From Massilia sp. Mn16-1_5 (GTDB taxonomy: Bacteria; Pseudomonadota; Gammaproteobacteria; Burkholderiales; Burkholderiaceae_D): 61,057 bases of DNA. The translations under genes and the position numbers were made by a program. The notes beneath the pieces are model-generated. The model was not told the DNA's origin. It worked only from the letters and a program-made list of their open reading frames with translations, and ran no database searches. The stretch spans positions 1 through 61,057 of the forward strand of contig NZ_PPXQ01000024.1 of NCBI RefSeq assembly GCF_004798585.1. The letters run 5' to 3'. Shown here in pieces: positions 34,928 through 43,060 of this stretch; the first letter of the stretch is position 1; each line of letters opens with the position of its first letter.

Positions 34928-35143
34928 TCAAGAGCGGGAACGGCGCCGGTGCGGTTCCAGCAGCACGCGTTCGATGACGGCGGCACCGATATCGCGCCGG
35001 CGCAGGTATTCGACGGCGGACATCGTATTCATGCTGCCCTGTACTGCGATGCCGGCGTCGACGATACGGCGCTGGCGCAGGTTGGTACGGGCTTCTTCCA
35101 CGGTCGCCAGCTCGGCCGTTTGTTCGCTTGGCGCTTGCTCCAT
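34928..35143 (-). CDS. Small hypothetical protein
   Basis: This 71-residue protein has an ATG preceded by an AGG-containing ribosome site. The N-terminal half is acidic ('TAELATVEEARTN') and the C-terminal half basic ('VEYLRRRDIGAAVIERVLLE' then an Arg-rich tail). Secondary structure looks helical throughout, and there is no signal peptide or Cys. The family is not recognised. The calm codon usage and ribosome site support it, but its shortness leaves doubt. It is divergent from the DnaJ-type zinc-finger protein, with AT-rich DNA (35164-35250) between. Confidence 0.55.
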   Translation of the reverse strand: MEQAPSEQTAELATVEEARTNLRQRRIVDAGIAVQGSMNTMSAVEYLRRRDIGAAVIERVLLEPHRRRSRS

Positions 35144-35322
35144 CCTGACCTCGTCTTGTCGGGTTGAATTTTCCTAAGGAGTATTCATCAATACAAGACA
35201 ATGTCAATGTCAACTTCCTATCGAAAAGTGTAAAAAATCGAAATAGTCGCTCGGCAAGAGAGCGCCGCCATGGAAACGATCGTCCTAGAATGGCCGTGCT
35301 CAATTCCACCTGCGAGGCATCC

Positions 35323-35499
35323 ATGGCGACGACGAACGAACCCGACCTGAATCCCGGCGACGAAGCCTCTCCCGGCACGCCCGGGGCCGGCGAAGACGTA
35401 TGCGAGGCCTGCTCGGGCAGCGGCAAACTGGCCGACGGCAAGTCCTGCCCCCAATGCGGCGGCAGCGGCCGCGTGATGCGTGGGATCGGCGGCGGCTGA
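35323..35499 (+). CDS. Small DnaJ-type zinc-finger protein
   Basis: This 58-residue protein has an acidic/Pro-Gly N-terminal half ('DLNPGDEASPGTPGAGED'), then two CxxCxGxG units, 'CEACSGSGKL' and 'CPQCGGSGRV', the pattern of one zinc centre of the DnaJ cysteine-rich domain. It may bind zinc and act as a small accessory or redox protein; no partner is evident. The ATG at 35323 follows a GAGG ribosome site. An upstream in-frame ATG at 35290 would add 11 residues, and the longer frame beyond that looks non-coding. Confidence 0.6.
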   Translation: MATTNEPDLNPGDEASPGTPGAGEDVCEACSGSGKLADGKSCPQCGGSGRVMRGIGGG

Positions 35500-35561
35500 A
35501 TACGGGAAATCACGGATGAGCCTTCCGTGACAGGAAGACGTACGGGCGCGATAATGGCGGG

Positions 35562-36146
35562 ATGACTGCACCGCTTCGTATCGATCATCCGCCCGACCGG
35601 CCACGCCCCACTTCCCTGCCCGACCTGTTCGTCGCCTTTACCGTCCTGGCCCTGCAAGGCTTCGGCGGCGTGCTGGCGATCGTCCAGCGCGAACTCGTCG
35701 AGCGCAAGCGCTGGCTGACCCAGGACGAATTCATCGAGGACTGGGCGGTGGCCCAGATCATGCCGGGGCCGAACGTGGTCAACCTGTCGATGATGATCGG
35801 GGCGCGCTATTTCGGCCTGCGCGGCGCACTCACGGCCCTGGCCGGCATGCTGGCCGTGCCGCTGGTGCTGATCCTGCTGCTGGCCATCCTGCATGCAGGC
35901 TTCGCCGACAACACCTACGTCGCGGGCGCCCTGCGCGGCATGGCGGCTGTTTCCGCCGGGCTGATCGCGGCGGCCGGGCTCAAGCTATCGAGCGCATTGG
36001 CGCGCAGTCCCGTACCCCTGCCCTGGTGCCTGGCCATCGTGGCCGTCGGCTTCGTGCTGGTCGCCCTGCTGAAATTCCCGCTGGCCTATGTGCTGCTTGC
36101 GCTTGGCAGCCTGGGCTGCATTCTCGCCTACAGGGAGCTGCGATGA
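35562..36146 (+). CDS. chrA: Chromate transporter, N-terminal-type CHR subunit
   Basis: This 194-residue membrane protein carries one CHR domain: 'VLALQGFGGVLAIVQREL', 'LTQDEFIEDWAVAQIMPGP' and 'NVVNLSMMIGARYFGLRGAL'. The QxxPGPN motif is conserved. About five to six helices are visible. Short single-CHR proteins work in pairs encoded by adjacent genes, and the next gene is the partner, overlapping by ATGA. Expected role is proton-linked export of chromate (sulfate analogue) at the inner membrane. No chrB-type regulator is adjacent. Confidence 0.9.
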   Translation: MTAPLRIDHPPDRPRPTSLPDLFVAFTVLALQGFGGVLAIVQRELVERKRWLTQDEFIEDWAVAQIMPGPNVVNLSMMIGARYFGLRGALTALAGMLAVPLVLILLLAILHAGFADNTYVAGALRGMAAVSAGLIAAAGLKLSSALARSPVPLPWCLAIVAVGFVLVALLKFPLAYVLLALGSLGCILAYRELR

Positions 36147-36727
36147 ACGGCGCGATCCAGATCACCCTGAGCTGGCACGACTGGCTGAACCTGTTCGGCC
36201 ACTACCTGCTGCTGTCGCTGATGTCGATCGGCGGCGCCATTTCGACCACTTCGGAAATGCATCGCTTCCTGGTCGAACAGCACGGCTGGCTGACCCAGGC
36301 CCAGTTCAACGAATCGATCGCGCTGGCCCAGGCCGCGCCCGGCCCGAACGTGCTGTTCGTGGCACTGATGGGCTGGAAGGTGGGCATGAACGCCGGCAGC
36401 ACGGCGGCCGCCGTGCTCGGCGTGGCGACGACCATGATCGGCATCCTGCTGCCCTCGACCATCTTTACTTACCAGGTCGCGCAATGGGGCCACCGCAATC
36501 GCGAGCTGCGCGCGGTGCGTGCCTTCAAGCAGGGCATGGCGCCGGTCGTGATCGCCCTGCTGCTGTCGACAAGCTGGATCCTCGCGAGTTCGGCGGGAGC
36601 CGGTGCCGAGCACTGGCCGCTGTGGCTGCTCGCGCTGGCGAGCTGTATCGTCATCTGGCGCACGAAACTGCATCTGTTATGGGTACTGGGTGCCGGCGCG
36701 CTACTGGGAGCACTTGGTTACGTCTGA
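36143..36727 (+). CDS. chrA: Chromate transporter, partner CHR subunit
   Basis: This 194-residue membrane protein with a single CHR domain carries 'LLLSLMSIGGAISTTSEMHR', 'LTQAQFNESIALAQAAPGP' and 'NVLFVALMGWKVGMNAG'. It is the second half of the two-gene chromate transporter, coupled by an ATGA overlap. The two subunits have opposed sequence types, as expected for antiparallel pairing of short CHR proteins. Its frame extends upstream into the first gene, but the ATG at 36143 is the natural start. Confidence 0.9.
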   Translation: MNGAIQITLSWHDWLNLFGHYLLLSLMSIGGAISTTSEMHRFLVEQHGWLTQAQFNESIALAQAAPGPNVLFVALMGWKVGMNAGSTAAAVLGVATTMIGILLPSTIFTYQVAQWGHRNRELRAVRAFKQGMAPVVIALLLSTSWILASSAGAGAEHWPLWLLALASCIVIWRTKLHLLWVLGAGALLGALGYV

Positions 36728-36788
36728 GACAGTGCGTCTCGCTTGCTGAACTGGCATACTTGTGCTCATCACCACAGGGGACCCTTCC

Positions 36789-37637
36789 ATGACCACACTG
36801 ATCAGCGAGCACGCCAGTTTCGGCGGCGTCCAGCGTTTCTACCAGCATGATTCGAGCGCGATCGGCCTGCCGATGCGCTTTTCCGTCTACCTGCCGCCCG
36901 GCCACGAGGGCAAGCGCCTGCCGGTGCTGTTCTACCTGGCCGGCCTGACCTGCACCGAAGAGACCTTCGCCATCAAGGCCGGCGCGCAACGCGTCGCGGC
37001 CGAACTGGGCCTGATCGTCGTCGCGCCCGACACCAGCCCGCGCGGCGCCGGCGTGCCCGGCGAGAGCGACAGCTGGGATTTCGGTGTCGGCGCCGGTTTC
37101 TATCTCGACGCCACCCAGGAACCCTGGGCGCACCACTATCGCATGTCGAGCTACATCCTCGAACTGCGCGAACTGGTGCTGCGCGAATTTGGCGCCGACG
37201 AGGCCCGCTGCGGCATCTTCGGCCACTCGATGGGCGGGCACGGGGCCCTGGTGCTGGCCATGCGCCACCCGGACCTGTTCCGCTCCGTCTCCGCCTTTGC
37301 CCCGATCGCCGCGCCGAGCCGCTGCCCCTGGGGCGAAAAAGCCTTCGGCGGCTACCTCGGCACGGACCGCAAGGGCTGGGCCGACTGGGACGCGACCGAA
37401 CTCGTCAGCAAGGGGCCGGTGCGCTTCCCGGCGGGCATCCTCGTCGACCAGGGCCTGGCCGACAAGTTCCTGCCCGACCAGCTCAATCCACACCTGTTCG
37501 AGGAGGCCTGCCGCGTCGCCGGCCAGCCCCTGACCCTGCGCCGCCACGAAGGCTATGACCACGGCTATTACTTCATCGCCAGCTTCGTCGAAGACCACCT
37601 GCGCTTCCATTCCAGCCAGCTGAGCCAGCTCGCCTAG
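36789..37637 (+). CDS. fghA: S-formylglutathione hydrolase
   Basis: This 282-residue alpha/beta hydrolase (esterase D family) hydrolyses S-formylglutathione to formate and glutathione, the second step of glutathione-dependent formaldehyde removal. Motifs are 'VLFYLAGLTCTEETFAIKAG', 'DTSPRGAGVPGESDSWDFG', nucleophile Ser in 'GHSMGGHGALV' near residue 147, Asp in 'DQGLADKFL' and His in 'GYDHGYYFIASF'. The start at 36789 follows an AGGGGA ribosome site; a longer frame begins 9 codons earlier. The usual partner, a class III alcohol dehydrogenase, is not in the window. Confidence 0.94.
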   Translation: MTTLISEHASFGGVQRFYQHDSSAIGLPMRFSVYLPPGHEGKRLPVLFYLAGLTCTEETFAIKAGAQRVAAELGLIVVAPDTSPRGAGVPGESDSWDFGVGAGFYLDATQEPWAHHYRMSSYILELRELVLREFGADEARCGIFGHSMGGHGALVLAMRHPDLFRSVSAFAPIAAPSRCPWGEKAFGGYLGTDRKGWADWDATELVSKGPVRFPAGILVDQGLADKFLPDQLNPHLFEEACRVAGQPLTLRRHEGYDHGYYFIASFVEDHLRFHSSQLSQLA

Positions 37638-37654
37638 CCCTCTGTTTACCGACC

Positions 37655-37678
37655 GCCGGAACCGCTTTCGGTTCCGGC
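37655..37678 (+). terminator. Hairpin after the S-formylglutathione hydrolase gene
   Basis: A perfect 10-bp stem (GCCGGAACCG with CGGTTCCGGC) has a 4-base loop, 18 bp after the stop codon. Only a short T run follows some 10 bases later, so termination may be weak. Confidence 0.55.
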
Positions 37679-37744
37679 TGCCTGCACCTTTTCTGCCCTC
37701 TCGCAAAGCCGCCGCAACGTACCCGCGCGCGCCTCTGTCCTACC

Positions 37745-37773
37745 CTTGAAAACGCCTTCACGCTGCCCTATAA
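37745..37773 (+). promoter_or_regulatory. Sigma-32 (heat-shock) promoter of hsp20
   Basis: CTTGAAA at 37745-37751 is a perfect heat-shock -35 element. After 14 bases, CCCTATAA at 37766-37773 fits the CCCCATnT-type -10. It lies 67 bp before the Hsp20 ATG. The leader between them holds two small hairpins (GCGGC/GCCGC near 37782-37796 and CAACA/TGTTG near 37811-37825) just before the AAAGGAGG ribosome site. Confidence 0.7.
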
Positions 37774-37840
37774 AAAAGGTGCGGCGCCATGCCGCGCCTG
37801 CTCATGTGTAACAACATCGTGTTGAGAAAGGAGGCTTACC

Positions 37841-38314
37841 ATGAATCTCGTCAGGAGAGGAACGACGCCCCTGTCGGCCTACCGCCCTGGCACGGTCGAG
37901 GACGGGTTTGGCCGCCTCGTGGAAAGCATGTTCGAGGACTTCTTCGCACCCATGGCCCTGAACGCCGGACGCCGCCTCGACGAAGGCACGGGCGTACCGC
38001 GCCTGGACCTGGTGGAAACCGACCAGGCCTACGAACTGCAGGCCGAGATGCCGGGCGTCGAGAAGGAAGACCTGAAGGTCGCGATCGACCACCAGCGCGT
38101 CACCATCGAAGGAGAATGCCGCAAGGCAAACGAGCGGCGCGAGGGCGAAAACGTGGTGTATTCTGAACGTTCAGCACGCAAGTTCATGCGCAGCTTTACC
38201 TTGCCTTCCGAGGTCGACGATGCGGCCGCGCAGGCGAAACTGGAGAACGGCGTGCTGCACCTGACGCTGCCGAAGAAACAGGGCAGCACGGTGCGGCGTA
38301 TCGATATCCAGTGA
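37841..38314 (+). CDS. Hsp20/alpha-crystallin family small heat-shock protein
   Basis: This 157-residue ATP-independent holdase binds unfolding proteins in the cytoplasm. The alpha-crystallin domain covers about 48-148: 'VPRLDLVETDQAYELQAEMP', 'GVEKEDLKVAIDHQRVTIEG', and the conserved end 'AKLENGVLHLTLPKK' (A-x-x-x-n-G-v-L motif). A short C-terminal tail 'STVRRIDIQ' contains the I-x-I/V type contact. The ATG follows an excellent AAAGGAGG ribosome site and a clear heat-shock promoter. It heads a run of stress-type genes on the same strand. Confidence 0.94.
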   Translation: MNLVRRGTTPLSAYRPGTVEDGFGRLVESMFEDFFAPMALNAGRRLDEGTGVPRLDLVETDQAYELQAEMPGVEKEDLKVAIDHQRVTIEGECRKANERREGENVVYSERSARKFMRSFTLPSEVDDAAAQAKLENGVLHLTLPKKQGSTVRRIDIQ

Positions 38315-38368
38315 CCTGCCTGGCATAGCCGCGGCAGCGTGACGCGTGTGCATGTCAGGATGATCGCG

Positions 38369-39061
38369 ATGACGGAGGTACGCCGTTTCAGGAATCGCGC
38401 GCAGGCCGGCAAGCTGCTGGCAAAAGCGCTTGGCGCCTATGCGCACCAGCCGGATGCGATCGTGCTTGCGCTGCCGCGCGGCGGCGTGCCGGTGGCTTTC
38501 GCCGTCGCCATGACGCTCGGGCTCACGCTCGACATCCTGCTGGTGCGCAAACTGGGGCTGCCTTACCAGCCCGAGTACGCGATCGGCGCTGTCGGCAGCG
38601 GCGGCGTGCGCGTCCTGCAGGCGGGCGTGCCCGGCCTGATGGGCGTGACGCAGGAACAGCTCGACGCCATCACGGCGCGCGAGCTGCTCGAAATCGAGCG
38701 CCGTACCCGCCTCTACCGGGGCGGGCGGGCGCAGCCGGTACTGGCGGACCGCACGGTGATCATCGTCGACGACGGGATCGCCACCGGTTCGACGGTGCTG
38801 GCAGCGGTACAGGTCGCACGCGGGCATGGTGCCCGGCGCGTGGTCGTGGCCGCACCGGTCGCCCCGCCCGACACGCTCGACGCGTTGCAGGCGGTGGCCG
38901 ACGAAGTGATTTGCCTGGCGACGCCGCCGCAGTTTCGCGCGGTGAGCCAGTGGTACGACACGTTCGACCAGACGAGCGACGAGGAAGTGCAGGACTTGCT
39001 GGCGATGGCCTGGCGGACCCAGGCCGATCGCCCGCTCCAGATGCAAAGAAGCCGCAACTAA
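38369..39061 (+). CDS. Phosphoribosyltransferase-family protein
   Basis: This 230-residue protein has the type I PRTase fold: 'IVLALPRGGVPVAFAVAMTL' early, 'DILLVRKLGLPYQPEYAIGA', and the PRPP-binding loop 'VIIVDDGIATGST' at about 130-142. The family occurs next to, or fused to, erythromycin-esterase-like and dienelactone-hydrolase-like proteins in stress clusters, as here. The acceptor base is unknown. The ATG at 38369 was chosen because AGGA stands 8 bases before it and it aligns with family starts. In-frame ATG (38360) and GTG (38339) lie upstream. Confidence 0.85.
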   Translation: MTEVRRFRNRAQAGKLLAKALGAYAHQPDAIVLALPRGGVPVAFAVAMTLGLTLDILLVRKLGLPYQPEYAIGAVGSGGVRVLQAGVPGLMGVTQEQLDAITARELLEIERRTRLYRGGRAQPVLADRTVIIVDDGIATGSTVLAAVQVARGHGARRVVVAAPVAPPDTLDALQAVADEVICLATPPQFRAVSQWYDTFDQTSDEEVQDLLAMAWRTQADRPLQMQRSRN

Positions 39062-39086
39062 AGCCTACTAAAGGAGAGGACGGAAC

Positions 39087-40286
39087 ATGAGATACCCCAC
39101 CACCACCGAGCGCAATATCGAAGCAGCCGATCTCGCCAAGCTGCTGGGCGGCGCCGCCGCCGGCGCCCTGCTGATGTACATGCTCGACCCCGACCGCGGC
39201 AGCGCACGGCGCGCCACCTCGACCACGGCGCTGCGCAACGCGGGCTCGCGCACCGGCAGTGCGCTCGGCAATGCCTGGCACGGCATTGGCGAGCGCATCG
39301 GACTGGCCGCCCACCAGGCGAGCGAGGCCGCCGGCGACCTGATCGACGACGCCCGCAAGACCGGCGGCAAATACCTGGACGAAGCCAGCTCGCGCACCCG
39401 CGACTACCTCGACGAAGCGGGTTCGCGCGCCGACCGCATGCTCGAATCGGCCAAGCCGAACGGCTCGGCTCGCCGCAGCTATGACGACGCCATGGACAGC
39501 GCCTCGCGCATGCTCGACGATGCCTCCAGCAGCGTCGGCGCCGCCACCTCGCGCTATGCCCGCATGGCCAGCCAGGCCGCCGGCAGCGCCGCGCGCGCCC
39601 TGCACCTCGACAACCGCGAAGACTTGTCCTCGCTGCTGCGCAACCCGGCCGTGGTCGGCGGCGGCCTGCTCGGCCTGATCGGGCTGTTCCGCCGCTCGCC
39701 GGTCGCGGCTGCGGTGGCACTCGGTGCGGTGGCGCTGGCGGCGCGCAGCGGCGGCACGGGCGGCTCCATGCTCTCGAACCTGCTGGGCGGCGGACGCGGA
39801 CAGAGCATCGATCTCGAAAAGAGCATCCGCATCGACGCCTCGCCCGACGAGGTCTACGACATGTGGAGCAAGTACGAGAACTTCCCGCGCTTCATGTCGC
39901 ACGTGATCGAAGTGCGCGACATCGGCCGCCGCCGCTCGCACTGGGTCGTGCAGGGTCCGGCCGGTACCCAGTTCGAATTCGACTCCATGCTCACCGAGCA
40001 AGTAAAGAACCGGCGCCTGGCCTGGCGCAGCGAACCTGGCGCGGAGATTCCGAACTCGGGCTCGGTCGAATTCGAACCCTACCGCGGCGGCACGCGCGTC
40101 ACGGTGCGCTTCTCGTACTCGCCGCCAGCGGGCGCGGTCGGCCACGGCCTGGCCGCCCTGCTCGGCTCCGATCCGAAGCGCCAGATGGACGACGACCTCG
40201 CGCGCATGAAGCACTTCATCGAGCGTGGCGCCATTCCGCACGACGCCGCCCAGCGCGAGAAGTCTGGCAGCCGCTTCCTGCATTGA
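39087..40286 (+). CDS. Membrane-associated SRPBCC (START-like) domain protein
   Basis: This 399-residue protein has a hydrophobic segment at about 18-33 ('LLGGAAAGALLMYML'). A long region rich in Ala, Ser and Asp follows with repeated 'DEAxSRxxDYLDEAGSRADR'-like heptads, likely a coiled coil. A second hydrophobic stretch lies at about 190-220 ('VVGGGLLGLIGLF'). A C-terminal SRPBCC/polyketide-cyclase-like domain starts near 242 ('IDLEKSIRIDASPDEVYDMW', 'FPRFMSHVIEV', 'FEPYRGGTRVTVRFSYSPP'). The lipid or small-molecule ligand is unknown. It sits between the PRTase and the erythromycin-esterase-like gene, after an AAAGGAGAGG ribosome site, so it is part of the stress operon. Confidence 0.82.
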   Translation: MRYPTTTERNIEAADLAKLLGGAAAGALLMYMLDPDRGSARRATSTTALRNAGSRTGSALGNAWHGIGERIGLAAHQASEAAGDLIDDARKTGGKYLDEASSRTRDYLDEAGSRADRMLESAKPNGSARRSYDDAMDSASRMLDDASSSVGAATSRYARMASQAAGSAARALHLDNREDLSSLLRNPAVVGGGLLGLIGLFRRSPVAAAVALGAVALAARSGGTGGSMLSNLLGGGRGQSIDLEKSIRIDASPDEVYDMWSKYENFPRFMSHVIEVRDIGRRRSHWVVQGPAGTQFEFDSMLTEQVKNRRLAWRSEPGAEIPNSGSVEFEPYRGGTRVTVRFSYSPPAGAVGHGLAALLGSDPKRQMDDDLARMKHFIERGAIPHDAAQREKSGSRFLH

Positions 40287-40290
40287 CGCC

Positions 40291-41631
40291 ATGACGGCCG
40301 CGATCGACATCAGCGCGGCCGCCCTGGCGGCTGCCGCCCGTCCGCTCAACGGCGGACCGGGCGACTACGACGCCCTGATGAACCTCGTGGGCGACGCTCG
40401 CTTCGTCCTGATCGGCGAAGCAACCCACGGCACCCACGAGTTCTACGAAGAACGGGCGCGCATCACCCAGCGCCTGATCCGCGAAAAGGGATTCACCGCG
40501 GTGGCGGTCGAGGCCGACTGGCCCGACGCCTACCGCGTCAACCGCTACGTGCGCGGCGAAGGCAGTGACGCCGACGCCAACGCCGCCCTGTCCGGCTTCG
40601 AGCGTTTTCCCGCCTGGATGTGGCGCAACACCGACGTCGCCAACTTCGTCGACTGGCTGCGCACCCACAATGCCGGCGTCAAGGCCGGACCGAAGGTCGG
40701 CTTCTACGGACTCGACCTGTACAGCCTGTTCACCTCGGTGCGTGAGGTGCTCAATTATCTGGAGCAGGTCGACCCGGTGGCGGCCGAGGAAGCGCGGCGC
40801 CGCTACGCCTGCTTCGACCATTACGGCGAAGACAGCCAGCACTACGGCTACGCCACCGGCGTCGGACTGTCCGAATCCTGCCAGCAAGGGGTACTGACCC
40901 AGCTGCAGGAACTGCAGCAGCGCGCCTTCGACTACATGCAGGCCGACGGCGCCTCGAGCGAGGATGCTTTCTTCTACGCCCAGCAGAACGCGCGCCTCGT
41001 GAAAAATGCCGAGGAATACTACCGCACCATGTTTCGCGGCCGCGTGTCCTCATGGAACCTGCGCGACAGCCACATGGCCGAAACCCTGGACGCGCTCGCA
41101 CGCCACCTCTCCAAGGACGGCACGCCGGCCAAGATCGTCATCTGGGAACACAACTCGCACATCGGCGACGCCCGCGCGACCTACATGGGCAATCTGGGCG
41201 AATGGAATGTCGGCGAGCTGGCGCGCAAAGCTTACCCCGGGCAGACCTGCCTGGTCGGCTTTTCCACCTACGAAGGTCACGTCACGGCCGCGTCCGAATG
41301 GGACGGGCCGGCCGAGCGCAAGCGCGTACGTCCCGGCATGCCTGGCAGCTACGAGGAACTGCTGCACCACGTCGGCGTGCCACGCTTCTACCTGAACTTG
41401 CGCGACGAGAGTCCCGCCCGCCGCCTGCTGCTCGAGCGGCGCCTGGAACGGGCCATCGGCGTGCTCTACCTGCCGCGCAGCGAACGCCAGAGCCATTACT
41501 TCGATGCCCAGCTGGCCCAGCAGTTCGACGCCATCATCCACATCGACAAGACCGAAGCCCTGGTGCCGCTCGATGCGACCAGCGGCTGGCATTCGGGCGA
41601 ACCGCCGGAGACGTATCCAGAGGGGATTTAA
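40291..41631 (+). CDS. Erythromycin-esterase-family hydrolase
   Basis: This 446-residue protein has the family core 'FVLIGEATHGTHEFYEERAR' near residue 40-58 with the catalytic Glu and His of the E-x-x-H-G motif. It is followed by 'AVEADWPDAYRVNRYVRG' (active-site Glu), and later 'IVIWEHNSHIGDARATYMG' and 'GFSTYEGHVTAASEWDGP'. True macrolide esterases (EreA/B) are a small subset of the family. Members next to PRTase genes are generally of unknown substrate, so resistance should not be assumed. The ATG lies 5 bp after the SRPBCC stop. A hairpin repeat follows the stop. Confidence 0.85.
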   Translation: MTAAIDISAAALAAAARPLNGGPGDYDALMNLVGDARFVLIGEATHGTHEFYEERARITQRLIREKGFTAVAVEADWPDAYRVNRYVRGEGSDADANAALSGFERFPAWMWRNTDVANFVDWLRTHNAGVKAGPKVGFYGLDLYSLFTSVREVLNYLEQVDPVAAEEARRRYACFDHYGEDSQHYGYATGVGLSESCQQGVLTQLQELQQRAFDYMQADGASSEDAFFYAQQNARLVKNAEEYYRTMFRGRVSSWNLRDSHMAETLDALARHLSKDGTPAKIVIWEHNSHIGDARATYMGNLGEWNVGELARKAYPGQTCLVGFSTYEGHVTAASEWDGPAERKRVRPGMPGSYEELLHHVGVPRFYLNLRDESPARRLLLERRLERAIGVLYLPRSERQSHYFDAQLAQQFDAIIHIDKTEALVPLDATSGWHSGEPPETYPEGI

Positions 41632-41640
41632 TTCGTAGAT

Positions 41641-41666
41641 GTAGGGTGGACGGCTTCGCCGTCCAC
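41641..41666. repeat. GTAGGGTGGACGG-type hairpin repeat, copy 1
   Basis: GTAGGGTGGACGG at 41641-41653 begins a hairpin whose core (GTGGACGGC, TTC loop, GCCGTCCAC; 41646-41666) is perfect. The same 13-mer occurs at 55570-55582. Both copies stand just after stop codons (9 and 3 bp), as REP-type or terminator elements often do. Confidence 0.6.
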
Positions 41667-41670
41667 GCGT

Positions 41671-42316
41671 TTACTGCCGCTCGCCACACTCCGTACAGAA
41701 CTTGGTCCCCGGCTGCAGCATCGTCGAGCAGGCGCGGCAGGCCACCTGCTGCGCCGTCCTGTGTCCGCATTCCGGACAGAACTTGGCGCCATGGGTCTCG
41801 GCCCGGCATTGCGAGCAGACCAGCTGCATGGTCTGGGTCACGTCATGACGTCCGCCCCGGACCTGGCCTTCGAGATTCGCCTTTTCCGACGCGGCGGAGA
41901 CTTCGCCCTGCGCCCGCGCCTGCGTGATCTTGACTTGCACGTTGGGGGGCGCGATCGAAGCAGAGCCCACTGGCGCCGTCGAAGCACTGGCCGCAGACGT
42001 AGTCGTGGCAATTGCCGCAGCGGTTGAAGTGCGCCTTGCCGGCGGCGACGGCTTCGGTGAAGGCTTCGTCGCGCGCCGAGTGCCAGCCGGCTTCCGCCAT
42101 GCTGCCGAGCACGCTGCCGGCATTGCCCAGCAGGCCGCCGAACATGTTGGCGCCCTTTTGCAGCCAGCCCGAGGCCTGGGCGCTGCGATAAGGCCTGAAA
42201 TGGGTGCGCCAGCGGTCGCTGCAGCGCTCGCAATAGAACTCGAACTGGAAACCGGCATCGACGCCCGTCGAATTGCTGAGGTCGCGGTAGTTGTTGGAAA
42301 ACTGCATGTCGGACAT
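41671..42316 (-). pseudogene. Zinc-ribbon protein gene split by a frameshift
   Basis: Two frames join to one protein of about 214 residues. The 5' frame (ATG at 42316) encodes 'QFEFYCERCSDRWRTHF' and 'CGNCHDYVCGQCFDGASGLC'. The 3' frame encodes 'PPNVQVKITQARAQGEVSAA' and two more zinc ribbons ('CSQCRAETHGAKFCPECGHR' and 'CRACSTMLQPGTKFCTECGE') to the TAA at 41673-41671. The switch falls at a G6 run (41944-41949; C6 on the coding strand). With five bases instead of six, the frames join as '...FDRAPNVQV...'. Sequencing error, a real inactivating indel or transcriptional slippage are all possible. About five CxxC pairs suggest a zinc protein; function unknown. Confidence 0.75.
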
Positions 42317-42571
42317 ACGCTGGCACTCCCGGTTAATCCAGTGCAGCGATTATAACTAGTTAGCAAAAAACACTATCAACCTTCGGTGACAAGCACACGG
42401 TCGTCGCGCCCGCACCACGATTCGCCCGTCATCGCCAGCCCGGCAAACGCGCCCTCGCTGCGCCGCTGTCGCTAGCAACAATTCTCTAACAATAATCTTT
42501 CCACAACCCACTCTCGGCCCTGCCCCTTTTTGATACGATGCACGGATTTACAGCCAGGCAAGGAAGAGCCG

Positions 42572-43060
42572 ATGACGAAGACCACGCTGAACATCAATGG
42601 CAAGCGGCACGAGCTGGATGTCGAGCCCGACACCCCGCTGCTGTGGGCACTGCGCGACGGACTGGGACTGGTCGGCGCCAAGTACGGCTGCGGCGCGGGC
42701 CAGTGCGGCGCCTGCACCGTGCATCTCGACGGCGCCCCCACCCGTTCCTGCCTGCTGCCCGTGTCCGCCATCGGCAAGGCGAAGATCACGACCATCGAAG
42801 GCCTGCACAAGCAGCACCAGCATCCGCTGCAGCAAGCCTGGCAGGAACTCGACGTGCCGCAGTGCGGCTACTGCCAGTCGGGCCAGATCATGAGCGCCTG
42901 CGCCTTATTGAAGCAACACCCGCAGCCGACCGACGCCCAGATCGACGAAGCCATGGCCGGCAACTTGTGCCGCTGTGCGACCTATACGCGCATCCGCGCC
43001 GGCATTCACCGCGCCGCCGAGATTGCCACGGGTGCAAAAAATGGAAAGGGCAAGGCATGA
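42572..43060 (+). CDS. iorA: Isoquinoline 1-oxidoreductase-type [2Fe-2S] subunit
   Basis: This 162-residue small subunit of a molybdenum hydroxylase (xanthine oxidase family) passes electrons from the molybdopterin site. The plant-type [2Fe-2S] motif is 'KYGCGAGQCGACTVHLDG' with further Cys in 'RSCLLPV'. The second cluster motif is 'CGYCQSGQIMSACAL' and 'NLCRCATYTRIRAGI'. The ATG at 42572 follows AAGGAAG; an upstream in-frame ATG lacks a ribosome site. The stop overlaps the iorB start. The true substrate may be an aldehyde or N-heterocycle other than isoquinoline. Confidence 0.9.
   Translation: MTKTTLNINGKRHELDVEPDTPLLWALRDGLGLVGAKYGCGAGQCGACTVHLDGAPTRSCLLPVSAIGKAKITTIEGLHKQHQHPLQQAWQELDVPQCGYCQSGQIMSACALLKQHPQPTDAQIDEAMAGNLCRCATYTRIRAGIHRAAEIATGAKNGKGKA

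Noticed and set aside
40291..41631. Erythromycin-esterase-like gene considered as a macrolide-resistance gene
   Set aside because: The family is broad, and its members in PRTase stress clusters are not shown to act on macrolides; nothing in the sequence supports resistance.
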